Source: Clostridiaceae bacterium (GTDB taxonomy: Bacteria > Bacillota > Clostridia > Peptostreptococcales > Natronincolaceae). Taken from it: a stretch of DNA of 64,000 nt. The translations under genes and the position numbers were made by a program. The notes below the pieces were generated by a model, which was not told the DNA's origin, made no database searches, and saw nothing but the letters and a program-made list of their open reading frames with translations. This document shows positions 29,801-38,067 of the stretch, piece after piece. The stretch spans positions 1 to 64,000 of the forward strand of contig JAFIFG010000015.1 in the NCBI GenBank assembly GCA_020832135.1. The letters are read 5' to 3'. Position 1 is the stretch's first letter. Each line of letters begins with the position of its first letter.

Positions 29801-32800
29801 CTCATCTGTTTTTAATAATTCACCATTTACTTTATATGGTTTATCATTTACTAGTATAGTTGCATTTGCTATAGGATTTATTTCTTCTATCCCTTCTAGT
29901 GCAGCTCCACTAGATCCCATTAAGTTTAATTCTAGATTTTCCCTAACACTAATAGTACTTTTATCTTTATCGAAAAATGAATACTGATATTCCATAAAAT
30001 TCTCAACATGAAACACTACAATGGTTTCTTGAGGCTTAATTGTAAACTCATTTATTCCCTTGTCAGCATATTGATTTTCAACATAATACATCCATCCATT
30101 CCAGTAATCATATTCTTCCGACATGCCTTTAATTCCATCAATCATACTTATATAACTACCTGAACCGTGCTCAAACCCATTTTCTGAATCAGTACAATCT
30201 ATCCCTACACTTTCTAAAGCTTTTATAATGGCATGTATTGGCTTAACTTCCTCAAACTCTGTACTGATATTGTAGTAACTCAAATCTAAATTATTTATTT
30301 TTAATTCAGTTAAAGGAACTATCGTTCTATCATGAGACTCCACTCTTACTTTACTTGTGAATGATCCTATATTTATTTCTACAGTATCCTTTATTTGGTT
30401 TCTACTTTTTAATCTAGCTGTGATCGAAATATCTCCTGACTTTATAGGTATGATTTCTCCTGTTTGAAAGTCTATAGAAATACTGTCCTCATCATTTACT
30501 TCCCATACAATTCCTTCTATTAAATTTTCTACTAACTCACCTCTATACAGAAGATCTATACTTATTTTTTCTCCAAGGCTTACTGTTTTCTTATCTAATT
30601 GAACTTCTAATTCTTTTTCATAATCTATAGATGCTTCTTTGTAAGTGACTTCTATTGTTGTATCCTCTACTAGATTAAATATATAAATATATGCTAAATG
30701 ATGAAATTTCAATTCATGGCTTTTCTCTTCACCATTCACCTTAAGACTCTCAATTTCTTTTCCAAAAGGTGGGTTTATTACTACAGAAACTTCGCTATTT
30801 ATGCCTACTTCCCCTGCCTCTGGATTACTTGTCAATCCTTCCCCTTCTAGGGTCAAGTTTTTGTTTCCTAATGATTTATAAACAAAGGTTATTTCATTTT
30901 CTTTTTCCTCTAACTTTAAGTTTATTTCTTCTGGCTTCTCATAGCCACCTATTTGTTTTGGATGAAAGTTATAAGTATTACCCACTCTAAAATAATTTTG
31001 ACCTAACTCAGATGTATGATTATAGTCCCTATAGGTATTTGTGCTTGTTTTGTAGTCCTGCAAATACTTCTGATTACCTCCTACAATCTCTTCAATTGTG
31101 CTCCATCCCTCTTCTCTTAGTGCTAATTTATATAGTTCTCTACCAACTGCTTCTATAGAGGGATGTATTTTTTCTTCACTCTCATTGACATAATTGATTT
31201 TCACTGCAGTTGGATTGACAATGCCCTGTGTATTTTCATCTGTTGCATTTCCATTATTATACACTCTAGTATATCTTTGTACTTCATCTTCTTGCTTCGT
31301 ATTACTTCTCCAAAGCACTCTGCCGTTGCTAGGGAATTCCGTTACTGATTCTGGAATAACTAGTTCATCTAATGCATTAAATGTAAAGGTATTTGCCCCT
31401 ATTTTTTCAAGTCCCTCTGGCAGTACAACACTTTCTAGATAATTATCTCTAAAAGCAGAGTCCCCAATAGATTTAACTTTTTGTGGAACCACTATAGAAG
31501 TTAAATTATTTCTTTCAAATGCACCATCACCAATTTCAACTAAGTTGGCTGAAAATGTTAATGCTTCTATTTCATTTCCCCAGAATCCTCTTTCCTTTAT
31601 TTTTGTAACACTATTAGGAATAACTAGATTTTCTATTAAATTTCCTTGAAATGCCCAAGGACCTATAATATCTAATCCTTCTGGCAATTCTACAGTTTTT
31701 ATTTGTGTATCTATTTTCCCACCGAAACTTGAATAATGAAATGCCTTTTCTCCTATTTTTCTTACAGCTACCCCATTAATTTCTTTAGGTATCACTAAGT
31801 TTTCTGGAGGACGATTTCCTTTATATCCCTTTATAGTTCCCGTCTCTTCATCAAATTCAAAAACAATTTCTTTTTCACCATCTTCTTTCGAGGTATCCTC
31901 TTCCAATTTTGGAGGGCCCTCTCCCATATCTTTAAAAATTCTTATGGTATCTCCATCTTCTAATTGCAGTTTAGCATCATTGTATGTTTCGATATCATCA
32001 TTTAAAATAAAACTCCAAAAATGCCAATCATCTGTCATTAGATAATCCATTTTCAAATAATCTTTGTCAAATCCAATATTGTTTTTATTCAATGCCACCA
32101 TGATAGCTGCAAAAATAGAATCCTTTTTTAATACTGTTACTGATTCAGAAAAATCTATAACATTTTCATTGTTTTTACCTTCAACAGTCACAGTCACAAA
32201 ATCATTTTGATAAGAATCAAAGGATGGTAAAAGGTCATGAGATGATTTTGCATAATAAAAGAAAATATAGTCACCTGCTTTTATTTCTTCTTTTCTAGCC
32301 ACATCGTTTGGTACCATAAAATTAACTTTATACATCCAACCACTTTGAGCATGGTAGTTTCCATCGTCTTCGCCGTTTTTTTGCCCTTCGATACTTTCTA
32401 TCCATCCATTATCTTTTATATCTAAAGACAATCCAGTTGCTTTCAAGGCATCTTCTGCCGTTACTTTATCACCTTCATAAATTATAGTGATTTGTTGAGG
32501 AGAATATAAAATTTCATGATATATCCCTACAACTGCAATATTTACATCAATTTCAGCTCCTTCTACCCCAGGTGTTCTTTTTTGCAAACCTTCTATAGCT
32601 TCATGAATAGCTACAACCTTTGCATCCACTTCCTCTTGGATAGTTTCTGACAATGCCAGTGCTGCTACTAGGGCTGCATAGCTTGCTTCTGTATAATCTT
32701 CCTCAGCTTTTTCAGCTGCCGCTGCTTTTGCTGCCTCTAATGCTGTTTTATTAATTGTTCCTTCTATTTCTTTTAATGCTTCAATTGCATTTGTTAAGTT

Positions 32801-35335
32801 CGTTAAAGCTTCATCTACTTCTGCTAGAGTTGCTTCCTCATCAGCTAATACTGTTTGTGCCGCTGTAAGTGCAGTTTTAAGTGCTTCCCATGTTACTTCT
32901 GTGTAATCTGCTTCGGCTAGAGTGTTTACTTCTTCTATTTTATCTTGTAAATCTGACTTATCTGTTGGTGGTACTGGTATCTCTATGACTACATCTGTCA
33001 TATCATAAAGACTGTTTTTACCATTTACGAATCTATCATAAGCTATTAATGCATAAGTCCCCTGATCCGTTGCCATGCCATCTACTACACCTGCTTCTGC
33101 ACCTCCATCAGTATTGCCACCTGGCTTCACATGCATAAAACCTCCTTCTGGAACTGCAAAACTCATCAAGTTATCCACTGCTGAAATACCATTTTTAATG
33201 AATCTTTCATCCTTATGAGGATCTATTCCCAATCCTGTTAAAGCTACAATTACTTGAGCACAACTTTCACTATTGATACTTCCCCAGCTACTATATCCTC
33301 CATCATCTCTTTGATTTTCAGAAAGCCAAGTTATAGCTCTGTCCACTGCAGCTTTTACTTGTGGCTTACTTTCATAATAGGGTGTGAGACCTTGTATAGC
33401 CATAGCTGTTATATCTGGATCTGGAATATTTCCAGTTAATGCCCAGCCTCCACCAGCTATTTCTCTATCTAGAATATATGCTATACACTTTTCTCTAGTG
33501 GTTTGATTTTCTACATTTTCATCTACTGGTATTTCATATTGATGGCTATCAAGGGCTATTAAAGCAAATATTGGACCATTGATTCCCTGTCTTATCACAT
33601 AATCAAAATCAGCTAAAGCACCTCTAATATCATATCCTGATACATTGGTAATATCTTTGCCGATGGATGTTAAACCTAAAATTAACCTTGAATGCTCTGT
33701 TCCTTTATTTCTATCTAATTTTCCAATGGGGTTTATTTCCATTAATTTTTTTACTTCTTCTTCAACGTTCTCATAATAAAGTGCATAATACCCTTCCTCG
33801 ACTTGATAGCCTCCCCTTGCTAAGCAAAGTATCGACCACTCTCCTGCTCCAGTTCCAAAGGTAGGGTTATCTACTGTTTCATAGATATAATCAAGATTTT
33901 TATTTAATTGTTCTCTTGGTGTTAAGGATATCTCAGCTTGTTTTTCTACTAGCTTTTCTATAGATTCCTTAATAGCCGCTATCGCCAAATCCACTTCTTC
34001 CTGCATTGCATTTTCATTTTCAGCTACAGCTTCGGCTTCTGAAATGACTTGCAATAATTCATTCCAAGTTTCTTCTGTATATACATTTTCTTCCAAAAGC
34101 TTTGCTTCTGCTATTTTTGATTCTAAAGCTTTTTTATCTATCTCTGGCCTATTATTTCCACTTAATGCTTCCTCCAAGTTTTTCTTTGCTGTATCTATTT
34201 CAGCTTGAGAAACATCTAACCTTTGCAATATCTCGTAACTATGATTATATGCTGTCAGTACATCTTGGTTTGATAACAATTCTTCTTTTTTTCTACTACT
34301 ATTGATTACGGCAATGGCTCTTGTAAGCTCATCTTTATTTACTTTAGTAAAGAATTGATTAGCAGAACCCCCACCCACTGAGCCGCCAATATCATTTCCA
34401 AGGGCTAAAGTAAATTGAACACGCATTACATCCTCATCTAAAAGGTACTGGTCAGAAAACCCTACATTGGGAAATGTATTGTTAACGGCATACATCCATC
34501 CTGACATAGAATTAAAAGCAAATTCACCTAGTTCACCTTCCCAATACTGTGTTTCATTGTAATTTCCATTAAGCTTTTCTTTTAAAACTTCTGGTATGGT
34601 TGGTTTTGTTTTGTATACTTTTTCACTTCCGTCTAATACCTGCGATAGATAGAATCCACTTTTAACAGTTCCTGTGTTTTCATATTCATAGCCAGCTGCT
34701 TCAATGATTTCTACTAATTCTTCAGCTGCATTTCTTCCCATATGAAGATCCACAATGACTGGCTCAATCAGGTAGCCCAATCCAACTGTAAAAGCCTCTA
34801 AACTAAAAACAAATTCTCCAATGACTTCTCCGTCATTAGCTACTTCTCTTTCAATAGTAAAAGTTTTTCGGTGCTTTTCACCGCCATAATTAACTTCAAT
34901 TACTATTTCATTTTCTCCAAAATTTAAATTTGCTGTGTAGCTTATTTTTTCTGAATCTTCCCAAGTGACTCCTACAATTTGATTATTGTTAGTAACCTTG
35001 ATATCTTTAGTAGAAATCTTTTGTCCATCACTATCTTTAGCCCACAAATCAAAAGTAATTTTATCGACTTTTGTAGTCATACTTTGCAGGTTAGTTTCTA
35101 TTGATGGAACATCAGTTGCCACTTCTAATGCTTCTCTTCCTACACTATCTTGTTGAAAAAACTCTATCTCATTATTCTCATATACAGTTGCTGTTACTGT
35201 TTCTTGATTTAATACCCCCGTCAAATCTAGCTTAAATTCTTCATCCGCCCATGCGAACATAGGGCTAAATAAGGACAAAATCATTATTAAGCTAAGACAT
35301 AATGCTATATTTTTAGTCCAATACTTATTTGACAT
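26822..35335 (-). CDS. Giant S-layer protein with transcobalamin-like toroids and DUF4430 domains
   Basis: About 2837 aa, secreted. Order: signal peptide (1-32); DUF4430 (about 180-325); FIVAR-type helical repeats (about 340-470); toroid 1 (about 475-795); FIVAR (about 805-930); DUF4430 (about 945-1060, SGWMYKVNFMVPN) and a related unit (about 1070-1170); BspA-like leucine-rich repeats (about 1190-1330); a MucBP-like part; DUF4430 (about 1680-1790); toroid 2 (about 1890-2140); FIVAR; a fibronectin-III-like segment; three C-terminal SLH repeats (about 2665-2837). I chose the ATG at 35335, 8 nt after GGAGG; the TTG at 35341 is too close. It lies downstream of a B12 riboswitch and the DUF2292 gene. 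The toroid/DUF4430 units suggest corrinoid capture on the cell surface. Confidence 0.85.
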   Translation of the reverse strand: MSNKYWTKNIALCLSLIMILSLFSPMFAWADEEFKLDLTGVLNQETVTATVYENNEIEFFQQDSVGREALEVATDVPSIETNLQSMTTKVDKITFDLWAKDSDGQKISTKDIKVTNNNQIVGVTWEDSEKISYTANLNFGENEIVIEVNYGGEKHRKTFTIEREVANDGEVIGEFVFSLEAFTVGLGYLIEPVIVDLHMGRNAAEELVEIIEAAGYEYENTGTVKSGFYLSQVLDGSEKVYKTKPTIPEVLKEKLNGNYNETQYWEGELGEFAFNSMSGWMYAVNNTFPNVGFSDQYLLDEDVMRVQFTLALGNDIGGSVGGGSANQFFTKVNKDELTRAIAVINSSRKKEELLSNQDVLTAYNHSYEILQRLDVSQAEIDTAKKNLEEALSGNNRPEIDKKALESKIAEAKLLEENVYTEETWNELLQVISEAEAVAENENAMQEEVDLAIAAIKESIEKLVEKQAEISLTPREQLNKNLDYIYETVDNPTFGTGAGEWSILCLARGGYQVEEGYYALYYENVEEEVKKLMEINPIGKLDRNKGTEHSRLILGLTSIGKDITNVSGYDIRGALADFDYVIRQGINGPIFALIALDSHQYEIPVDENVENQTTREKCIAYILDREIAGGGWALTGNIPDPDITAMAIQGLTPYYESKPQVKAAVDRAITWLSENQRDDGGYSSWGSINSESCAQVIVALTGLGIDPHKDERFIKNGISAVDNLMSFAVPEGGFMHVKPGGNTDGGAEAGVVDGMATDQGTYALIAYDRFVNGKNSLYDMTDVVIEIPVPPTDKSDLQDKIEEVNTLAEADYTEVTWEALKTALTAAQTVLADEEATLAEVDEALTNLTNAIEALKEIEGTINKTALEAAKAAAAEKAEEDYTEASYAALVAALALSETIQEEVDAKVVAIHEAIEGLQKRTPGVEGAEIDVNIAVVGIYHEILYSPQQITIIYEGDKVTAEDALKATGLSLDIKDNGWIESIEGQKNGEDDGNYHAQSGWMYKVNFMVPNDVARKEEIKAGDYIFFYYAKSSHDLLPSFDSYQNDFVTVTVEGKNNENVIDFSESVTVLKKDSIFAAIMVALNKNNIGFDKDYLKMDYLMTDDWHFWSFILNDDIETYNDAKLQLEDGDTIRIFKDMGEGPPKLEEDTSKEDGEKEIVFEFDEETGTIKGYKGNRPPENLVIPKEINGVAVRKIGEKAFHYSSFGGKIDTQIKTVELPEGLDIIGPWAFQGNLIENLVIPNSVTKIKERGFWGNEIEALTFSANLVEIGDGAFERNNLTSIVVPQKVKSIGDSAFRDNYLESVVLPEGLEKIGANTFTFNALDELVIPESVTEFPSNGRVLWRSNTKQEDEVQRYTRVYNNGNATDENTQGIVNPTAVKINYVNESEEKIHPSIEAVGRELYKLALREEGWSTIEEIVGGNQKYLQDYKTSTNTYRDYNHTSELGQNYFRVGNTYNFHPKQIGGYEKPEEINLKLEEKENEITFVYKSLGNKNLTLEGEGLTSNPEAGEVGINSEVSVVINPPFGKEIESLKVNGEEKSHELKFHHLAYIYIFNLVEDTTIEVTYKEASIDYEKELEVQLDKKTVSLGEKISIDLLYRGELVENLIEGIVWEVNDEDSISIDFQTGEIIPIKSGDISITARLKSRNQIKDTVEINIGSFTSKVRVESHDRTIVPLTELKINNLDLSYYNISTEFEEVKPIHAIIKALESVGIDCTDSENGFEHGSGSYISMIDGIKGMSEEYDYWNGWMYYVENQYADKGINEFTIKPQETIVVFHVENFMEYQYSFFDKDKSTISVRENLELNLMGSSGAALEGIEEINPIANATILVNDKPYKVNGELLKTDEKGNVVLSFEDSGRYIISAKKENIVRPYAEILVEEELEESNTEKLGEALNKVVAYYKENQPQTPMVGWEAFIALWGAGVDFKEDPWEDYLWKTQDPGFDAMTSGNDHIHHIFSLLSVGENPAKAFESNRNLFVELSSHQKEDGSFGTIGKHIWSIVALDVAAEIGIDIGEWEEKNRGKAIEALIKQQNLNGSFGPFSQIDNTGWALIPLSKGSGEIVEESITKAKSYLKTMQVESGGFGGTGMWDTENSNSIACVIQGLIAVGEDISDVNGQWSKNGKTPIDALLSYQNEDGSFNWQHGESGSVGMATKQVAVALSDMVRSQSTWYELCEIQLEIPAPPVDKADLQDKIAVAEELKEVEYTEATWEVLQIALKAATEVVAKEEATQEEVDTKVAAIEAAITGLVEKIDPEETEEPKESEDPEKLLEIELREADEDGKIDLSRVEELKGVIQENGKRVTKPVIVPIKVKELEKEIKIQLPSLTLGEDEALVLKVKAANVGLARPVTALEIIVPGLGKKEVTLTLPIPKELNNKKISGFHKAKEEEKWEYREATVDKDGNATFTTDLSTVLIGEAIEVPKLKVVSTNSSSVVFEVDSSIEEVSFEFYKNNERIKDKDITEKDGKYIIKGLNASMEYTFKATAIDEEGFESALSNSVRVETDSISSGGGSSSGSSSSRRRNKTATSTETVKSSESTTIKQEGATLKFPRNTMDRDFEVIIERVNNVSRLPMDSNRKIVGEVFEITKNKTGNFDKNITVMLPFDESEVDFDKYDVSLFWLNEKTNEWLELDKVKVNKSNGNVSGEIDHFTKFAILATEKKTKEVIEAKLIDIAGHWAEESIIKLIEMEAINGYLDDTFKPENNITRGEFATVLVRALDLEVGFGKVFADTEEHWAKDYIATAYEQGILKGYDENAFGANDYITREQMAVMVIKAIKLEGSVEENTFIDEKDISDWAKSAVDTAIENNIITGYPDNTFRPQSYATRAEAVMVITKIAQ
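32981..33900 (-). repeat. Toroid-coding duplication, copy 2
   Basis: Encodes toroid 1 of the giant protein; partner of the copy at about 25517-26425. Only scattered substitutions separate the two over roughly 300 residues, far closer than the other toroids in these proteins. Confidence 0.8.
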
Positions 35336-35374
35336 CCTCAAATCCTCCTTTGTTAAATATTAAATATTTTACCA

Positions 35375-35435
35375 AACAAAAAAAACCAGTCACCACTTTT
35401 GTTGTAAAGTAGGTACCTCTGGTTTTCCAGTCAGT
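35375..35435 (-). terminator. Terminator between the DUF2292 gene and the giant gene
   Basis: Minus-strand AACCAG...CTGGTT with an inner ACTTT...AAAGT helix, followed by eight T residues. It would attenuate read-through from the riboswitch-led transcript into the giant gene. Confidence 0.6.
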
Positions 35436-35451
35436 ACATCTATTCATTTTT

Positions 35452-35616
35452 TTACAGCTTAATAGATTTTTTTAACTCTTCTACCCGAATAGGACTTGCA
35501 TTTTGAATGGTCACCCTTATTTCTCCATGTCCAACTTTCCTTATTAGATCAATAAGATTTTTTTCTTTTTCTGTAATTTCTTCTCGGTTATACTCTTCTC
35601 TTCTTAATGCTTCCAA
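35452..35616 (-). CDS. DUF2292 (YezD-family) small protein
   Basis: A 54-aa protein, starting (as TTG) with EALRREEYNREEITEKEK and containing LIDLIRKVGHGEIRVTIQNA, which matches the YezD/DUF2292 family (a small helix followed by a beta-hairpin). A strong AGGAGG stands 8 nt before the TTG. It is the first gene after the third B12 riboswitch and its terminator, and is followed by a further terminator before the giant gene. YezD-like genes are known mainly next to sulfur and metal uptake genes; the function is not established. Confidence 0.8.
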   Translation of the reverse strand: MEALRREEYNREEITEKEKNLIDLIRKVGHGEIRVTIQNASPIRVEELKKSIKL

Positions 35617-35639
35617 GCTTCTCCCCTCCTCTTTTATTA

Positions 35640-35690
35640 ATAAAAAAAAACACCTTTTCTCATAGAGCTAGGGAGGGTGTTTGGGTATAG
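35640..35690 (-). terminator. Expression-platform terminator of cobalamin riboswitch 3
   Basis: Minus-strand AAACACC and GGTGTTT pair around a loop of about 20 nt and are followed by a long T-run. Placed just downstream of the B12 box and upstream of the DUF2292 gene, it fits a transcription-terminating riboswitch. Confidence 0.75.
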
Positions 35691-35782
35691 CTTAAAGTCA
35701 TTTTTATCGCATTATTATTAATGCCTAAAAATGACCAGTATTTCTCCTTCCCATCCCCGTGAGAAACATAGAACATTTTCAT

Positions 35783-35925
35783 GGCAGGTCTCCTGGCTTT
35801 GCTTCATTGCAATCCTATCTCCTTCCCATCTTCATCAACAGTGGTTATGATAGTTTGCTCTGCATTACAGTGGCGGGACCGCTTCGGATTTTCACCGACT
35901 TCCCTCTTAGCTTTTAAAAGCACCA
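35783..35925 (-). promoter_or_regulatory. Cobalamin riboswitch 3
   Basis: Contains the minus-strand B12 box AGCCAGGAGACCTGCC and the core GGTGAAAATCC...GTCCCGCCACTGTAA. It is diverged from riboswitches 1 and 2, so it is not part of their recent duplication. It heads the DUF2292 gene and the giant transcobalamin-like S-layer gene. Confidence 0.93.
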
Positions 35926-35955
35926 TAAAAATTTTATTATGTAGTTTACATCAAT

Positions 35956-35984
35956 ATACTACCATGTTCTTCTATTAAAAGCAA
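35956..35984 (-). promoter_or_regulatory. Promoter of the riboswitch 3 transcript
   Basis: Minus-strand TTGCTT (35979-35984), a 17-nt spacer and TAGTAT (35956-35961), about 30 nt before the aptamer. A weaker match than the other promoters listed. Confidence 0.5.
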
Positions 35985-36155
35985 TATATAACTTTTTTTC
36001 AATTTTCAAACAGCACTACTACCAATGAAAAAATAACTTAAAAAGTGGTGAGATCTTTTCTACAATACTCATCAGCTTTATAAACAGAGGAATCCATTGT
36101 ATTAGTATCTACTTAACTTAACAAAATACTTAAATTTACTATTTAAAACCTAAGT

Positions 36156-36791
36156 TTATTTACTATTATTTAGCAAATAAGCTAAAATAAACAAACCATT
36201 GTTTAAGCAAATATTCTCTATAATAATACCCTCTGGCACATGAATATCTAAGGGAGAAAAATTCCAAATAGCAGATACCCCAGACCCTACTAGTTTGTTT
36301 GCAGTATCTTGTGCAAATTCCTTAGGCATACAAATTACTCCAATATCAATATGATTTTTACTAATAAATACTTGTAATTCATCAACATGAAGGATAGAAA
36401 CCCCTCTAATGTTCTTGCCTATGGACTTAGGATTAGTATCAAACAATGCTTTTAAATCAAATCCATAATTCTGAAAATTAATATGATTAACAATACCTTG
36501 ACCTAAGCTTCCAGCACCCACCACTACAATACTATAGGCTTGATCTAGTCCTAGTATTCTTCCAATTTCTTTATACAATACTTCTACGTTATAGCCATAT
36601 CCTTGTTGACCAAACCCACCAAAACTATTTAAGTCTTGACGTATTTGTGAAGGTGTAAATCCAATCATAGTACTTAATTTTTTTGAGGAAATTCTATCTA
36701 TATCCTTATCTACGAGTTGTTTTAGATACTCGTAATATTTAGGTAGCCTTCTAATGATAGCCATTGAAATATTGCTATAACTTTTGCCCAT
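36156..36791 (-). CDS. rex: Redox-sensing transcriptional repressor Rex
   Basis: A 211-aa NAD(H)-responsive repressor. The N-terminal winged helix (about 1-80) contains GFTPSQIRQDLNSFGGFGQQ. The Rossmann domain begins with VVVGAGSLGQGIVNH (about 90-105), and the C-terminal helix swaps between subunits in the family. The length is normal. A Rex operator at the adhE promoter in this window is a likely target. A deleted second copy lies at 18255-18530. Confidence 0.95.
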   Translation of the reverse strand: MGKSYSNISMAIIRRLPKYYEYLKQLVDKDIDRISSKKLSTMIGFTPSQIRQDLNSFGGFGQQGYGYNVEVLYKEIGRILGLDQAYSIVVVGAGSLGQGIVNHINFQNYGFDLKALFDTNPKSIGKNIRGVSILHVDELQVFISKNHIDIGVICMPKEFAQDTANKLVGSGVSAIWNFSPLDIHVPEGIIIENICLNNGLFILAYLLNNSK

Positions 36792-36989
36792 ATAACTGTC
36801 TCCTATTTTTAGATTTTTATCCTTGGGTGTATTGCTAAGACTCCCGTTTCTTCAAGTTAGAGACCAAGCACTACACCCTCGAAGTAAATTCGTTTACAAT
36901 TCAGAGGAGGTAAAAATTCCTGTTAATTAAGTCTCGTTCTATTTTTCTTATAGTATTCAATAACTTCTTTTAAGTACTTATACTAGAGT

Positions 36990-37050
36990 CAAAATACAAA
37001 TTCCGGAGTAGAATTTTTCTAATTGTATACCAAACCTTCGTGGTTTCATG
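36990..37050 (-). repeat. AYGAA-hairpin element, copy c (no terminator arm)
   Basis: Minus-strand AAACC-ACGAA-GGTTT hairpin, followed by an imperfect ATACAA...TTTGTAT hairpin. The usual TTTTGTGGTTT 3' arm and T-run are absent, so this copy looks partial. Confidence 0.5.
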
Positions 37051-37144
37051 ATTAAAGACTACATTGCAAGCTACTTTGCGAAAGCTCTTCATCAAGTGGA
37101 TAAAAAGTTCCAAGTCTAATGAACAGTTAAAATTATCTTTTTTT

Positions 37145-37205
37145 ATAAATAAAAGCTCCAAAATACTTCTTGCTTTAGCAAAGCATGTGCCTTCGTGGCT
37201 TTATT
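37145..37205 (-). terminator. AYGAA-hairpin element, copy d, after the Znu-type operon
   Basis: Minus-strand AAAGCC-ACGAA-GGC begins just past the binding-protein stop. Outer AAAGC/GCTTT arms enclose a second hairpin (TGCTT...AAGCA) and lead into a T-rich stretch. Probably the operon's terminator; the 3' arm is less perfect than in the other copies. Confidence 0.55.
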
Positions 37206-37214
37206 ATTAAGATC

Positions 37215-38039
37215 TTATAACCCCAGTTTCTTTACATTATCCTTAAATAACTCCATTAAATCTTTATGTTCAGGTCCTGGAAAATTTCTAAGCACTACTA
37301 ATTCAGTATCACATAATTCTTTTATTACTTCACCTTGAGGATTATGGTAATTATCAATGATTAAGTCAGGGTTAAGAGCAGCCAGTTCACCTATCTTTGC
37401 TGGACTTAATTCATCTGCACCAAATATTTCAAGAACATTGTAGCCAATAGATTCTGCAAAAGCAGCCAAATGTGTATGTACAAGGATATTAATTTCAGAA
37501 ACCTTTTTTTCATTAGCATTGGCAAGAATTTCCTCCATTATTTTACCAAACTCTGCCTGCCATGCTTCTTGCTTGTCTCTCGTTCCAATCTTTTCTGCTA
37601 TCAATGCCGTCTGTTCTGCTAAATTGTCATAGGTGTTGGTAGTTCTTACTTGGATGATTTTCTCCTCATCTATATCATTAGATTCTATAATTTTTCTCAT
37701 AAAGGGTTCATACCCTCCCATAATAATCCAATCTGCCTCCTGCATGATTTGTATATCACTTGGTCTGAAGTCATATTCTGGAGGATGTCTTAGCTCTACA
37801 GGTGCAATAACTGCTACATTTTCAGCACCTGCTGCTTCAGCCATTAATGCAGTCCAGCTAGTGGAGGCTACAATGGTAATTCCTTCTGCTTCACTAGCTA
37901 TAGCTTCTTCAGTTACTTCAGTTAGTGTTTCTACTGTCTCATCTGTAGTGTTTCCTTGCATACATGCTGTTGTTACTAGGGTAATACTTAAAATCAACAT
38001 CATAAACAAAGCTATTTTTTTCTTTTTTGTTATCTTCAT
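37215..38039 (-). CDS. Metal ABC transporter substrate-binding lipoprotein (ZnuA/TroA-like cluster)
   Basis: A 274-aa extracellular binding protein with a signal peptide and probable lipidated Cys in LVTTACMQG (residue about 26). It has a TroA-like or helical-backbone fold with VASTSWTALMAEAAGAENV, VELRHPPEYDFRPSD (a His in the usual first metal-ligand region), and HTHLAAFAESIGY. It is the last gene of the fmdE-methyltransferase-Znu operon. Zn or Mn would be the default ligand for the family. The partners (FmdE, methyltransferase) hint at a different metal or a metal complex. Confidence 0.8.
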   Translation of the reverse strand: MKITKKKKIALFMMLILSITLVTTACMQGNTTDETVETLTEVTEEAIASEAEGITIVASTSWTALMAEAAGAENVAVIAPVELRHPPEYDFRPSDIQIMQEADWIIMGGYEPFMRKIIESNDIDEEKIIQVRTTNTYDNLAEQTALIAEKIGTRDKQEAWQAEFGKIMEEILANANEKKVSEINILVHTHLAAFAESIGYNVLEIFGADELSPAKIGELAALNPDLIIDNYHNPQGEVIKELCDTELVVLRNFPGPEHKDLMELFKDNVKKLGL

Positions 38040-38067
38040 TATTCAATACTCCCCTTCATTTATAAAA

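Larger units (their letters stand above)
36792..37214. other. Intergenic region between the Znu-type operon and rex
   Basis: About 420 bp. It holds two AYGAA-hairpin elements (36990-37050 and 37145-37205) and, nearer rex, an imperfect hairpin with GGGTGTA/TACACCC arms (about 36836-36890). I see no convincing gene; a 63-codon frame here overlaps the hairpin element and lacks family likeness. Confidence 0.6.

Noticed and set aside
33900-34170. Repeated Glu/Ala-rich segments suspected to be a tandem DNA repeat
   Set aside because: They are FIVAR-type helical protein repeats with varied DNA, not a tandem or CRISPR array.
36836-36890. Imperfect hairpin with GGGTGTA/TACACCC arms, possibly an IS200/IS605 end
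   Set aside because: No transposase remnant or target site is visible nearby; the resemblance is only an impression.
36970-37161. A 63-codon minus-strand frame between the Znu-type operon and rex
   Set aside because: It spans hairpin element c, has no ribosome binding site and no family likeness.
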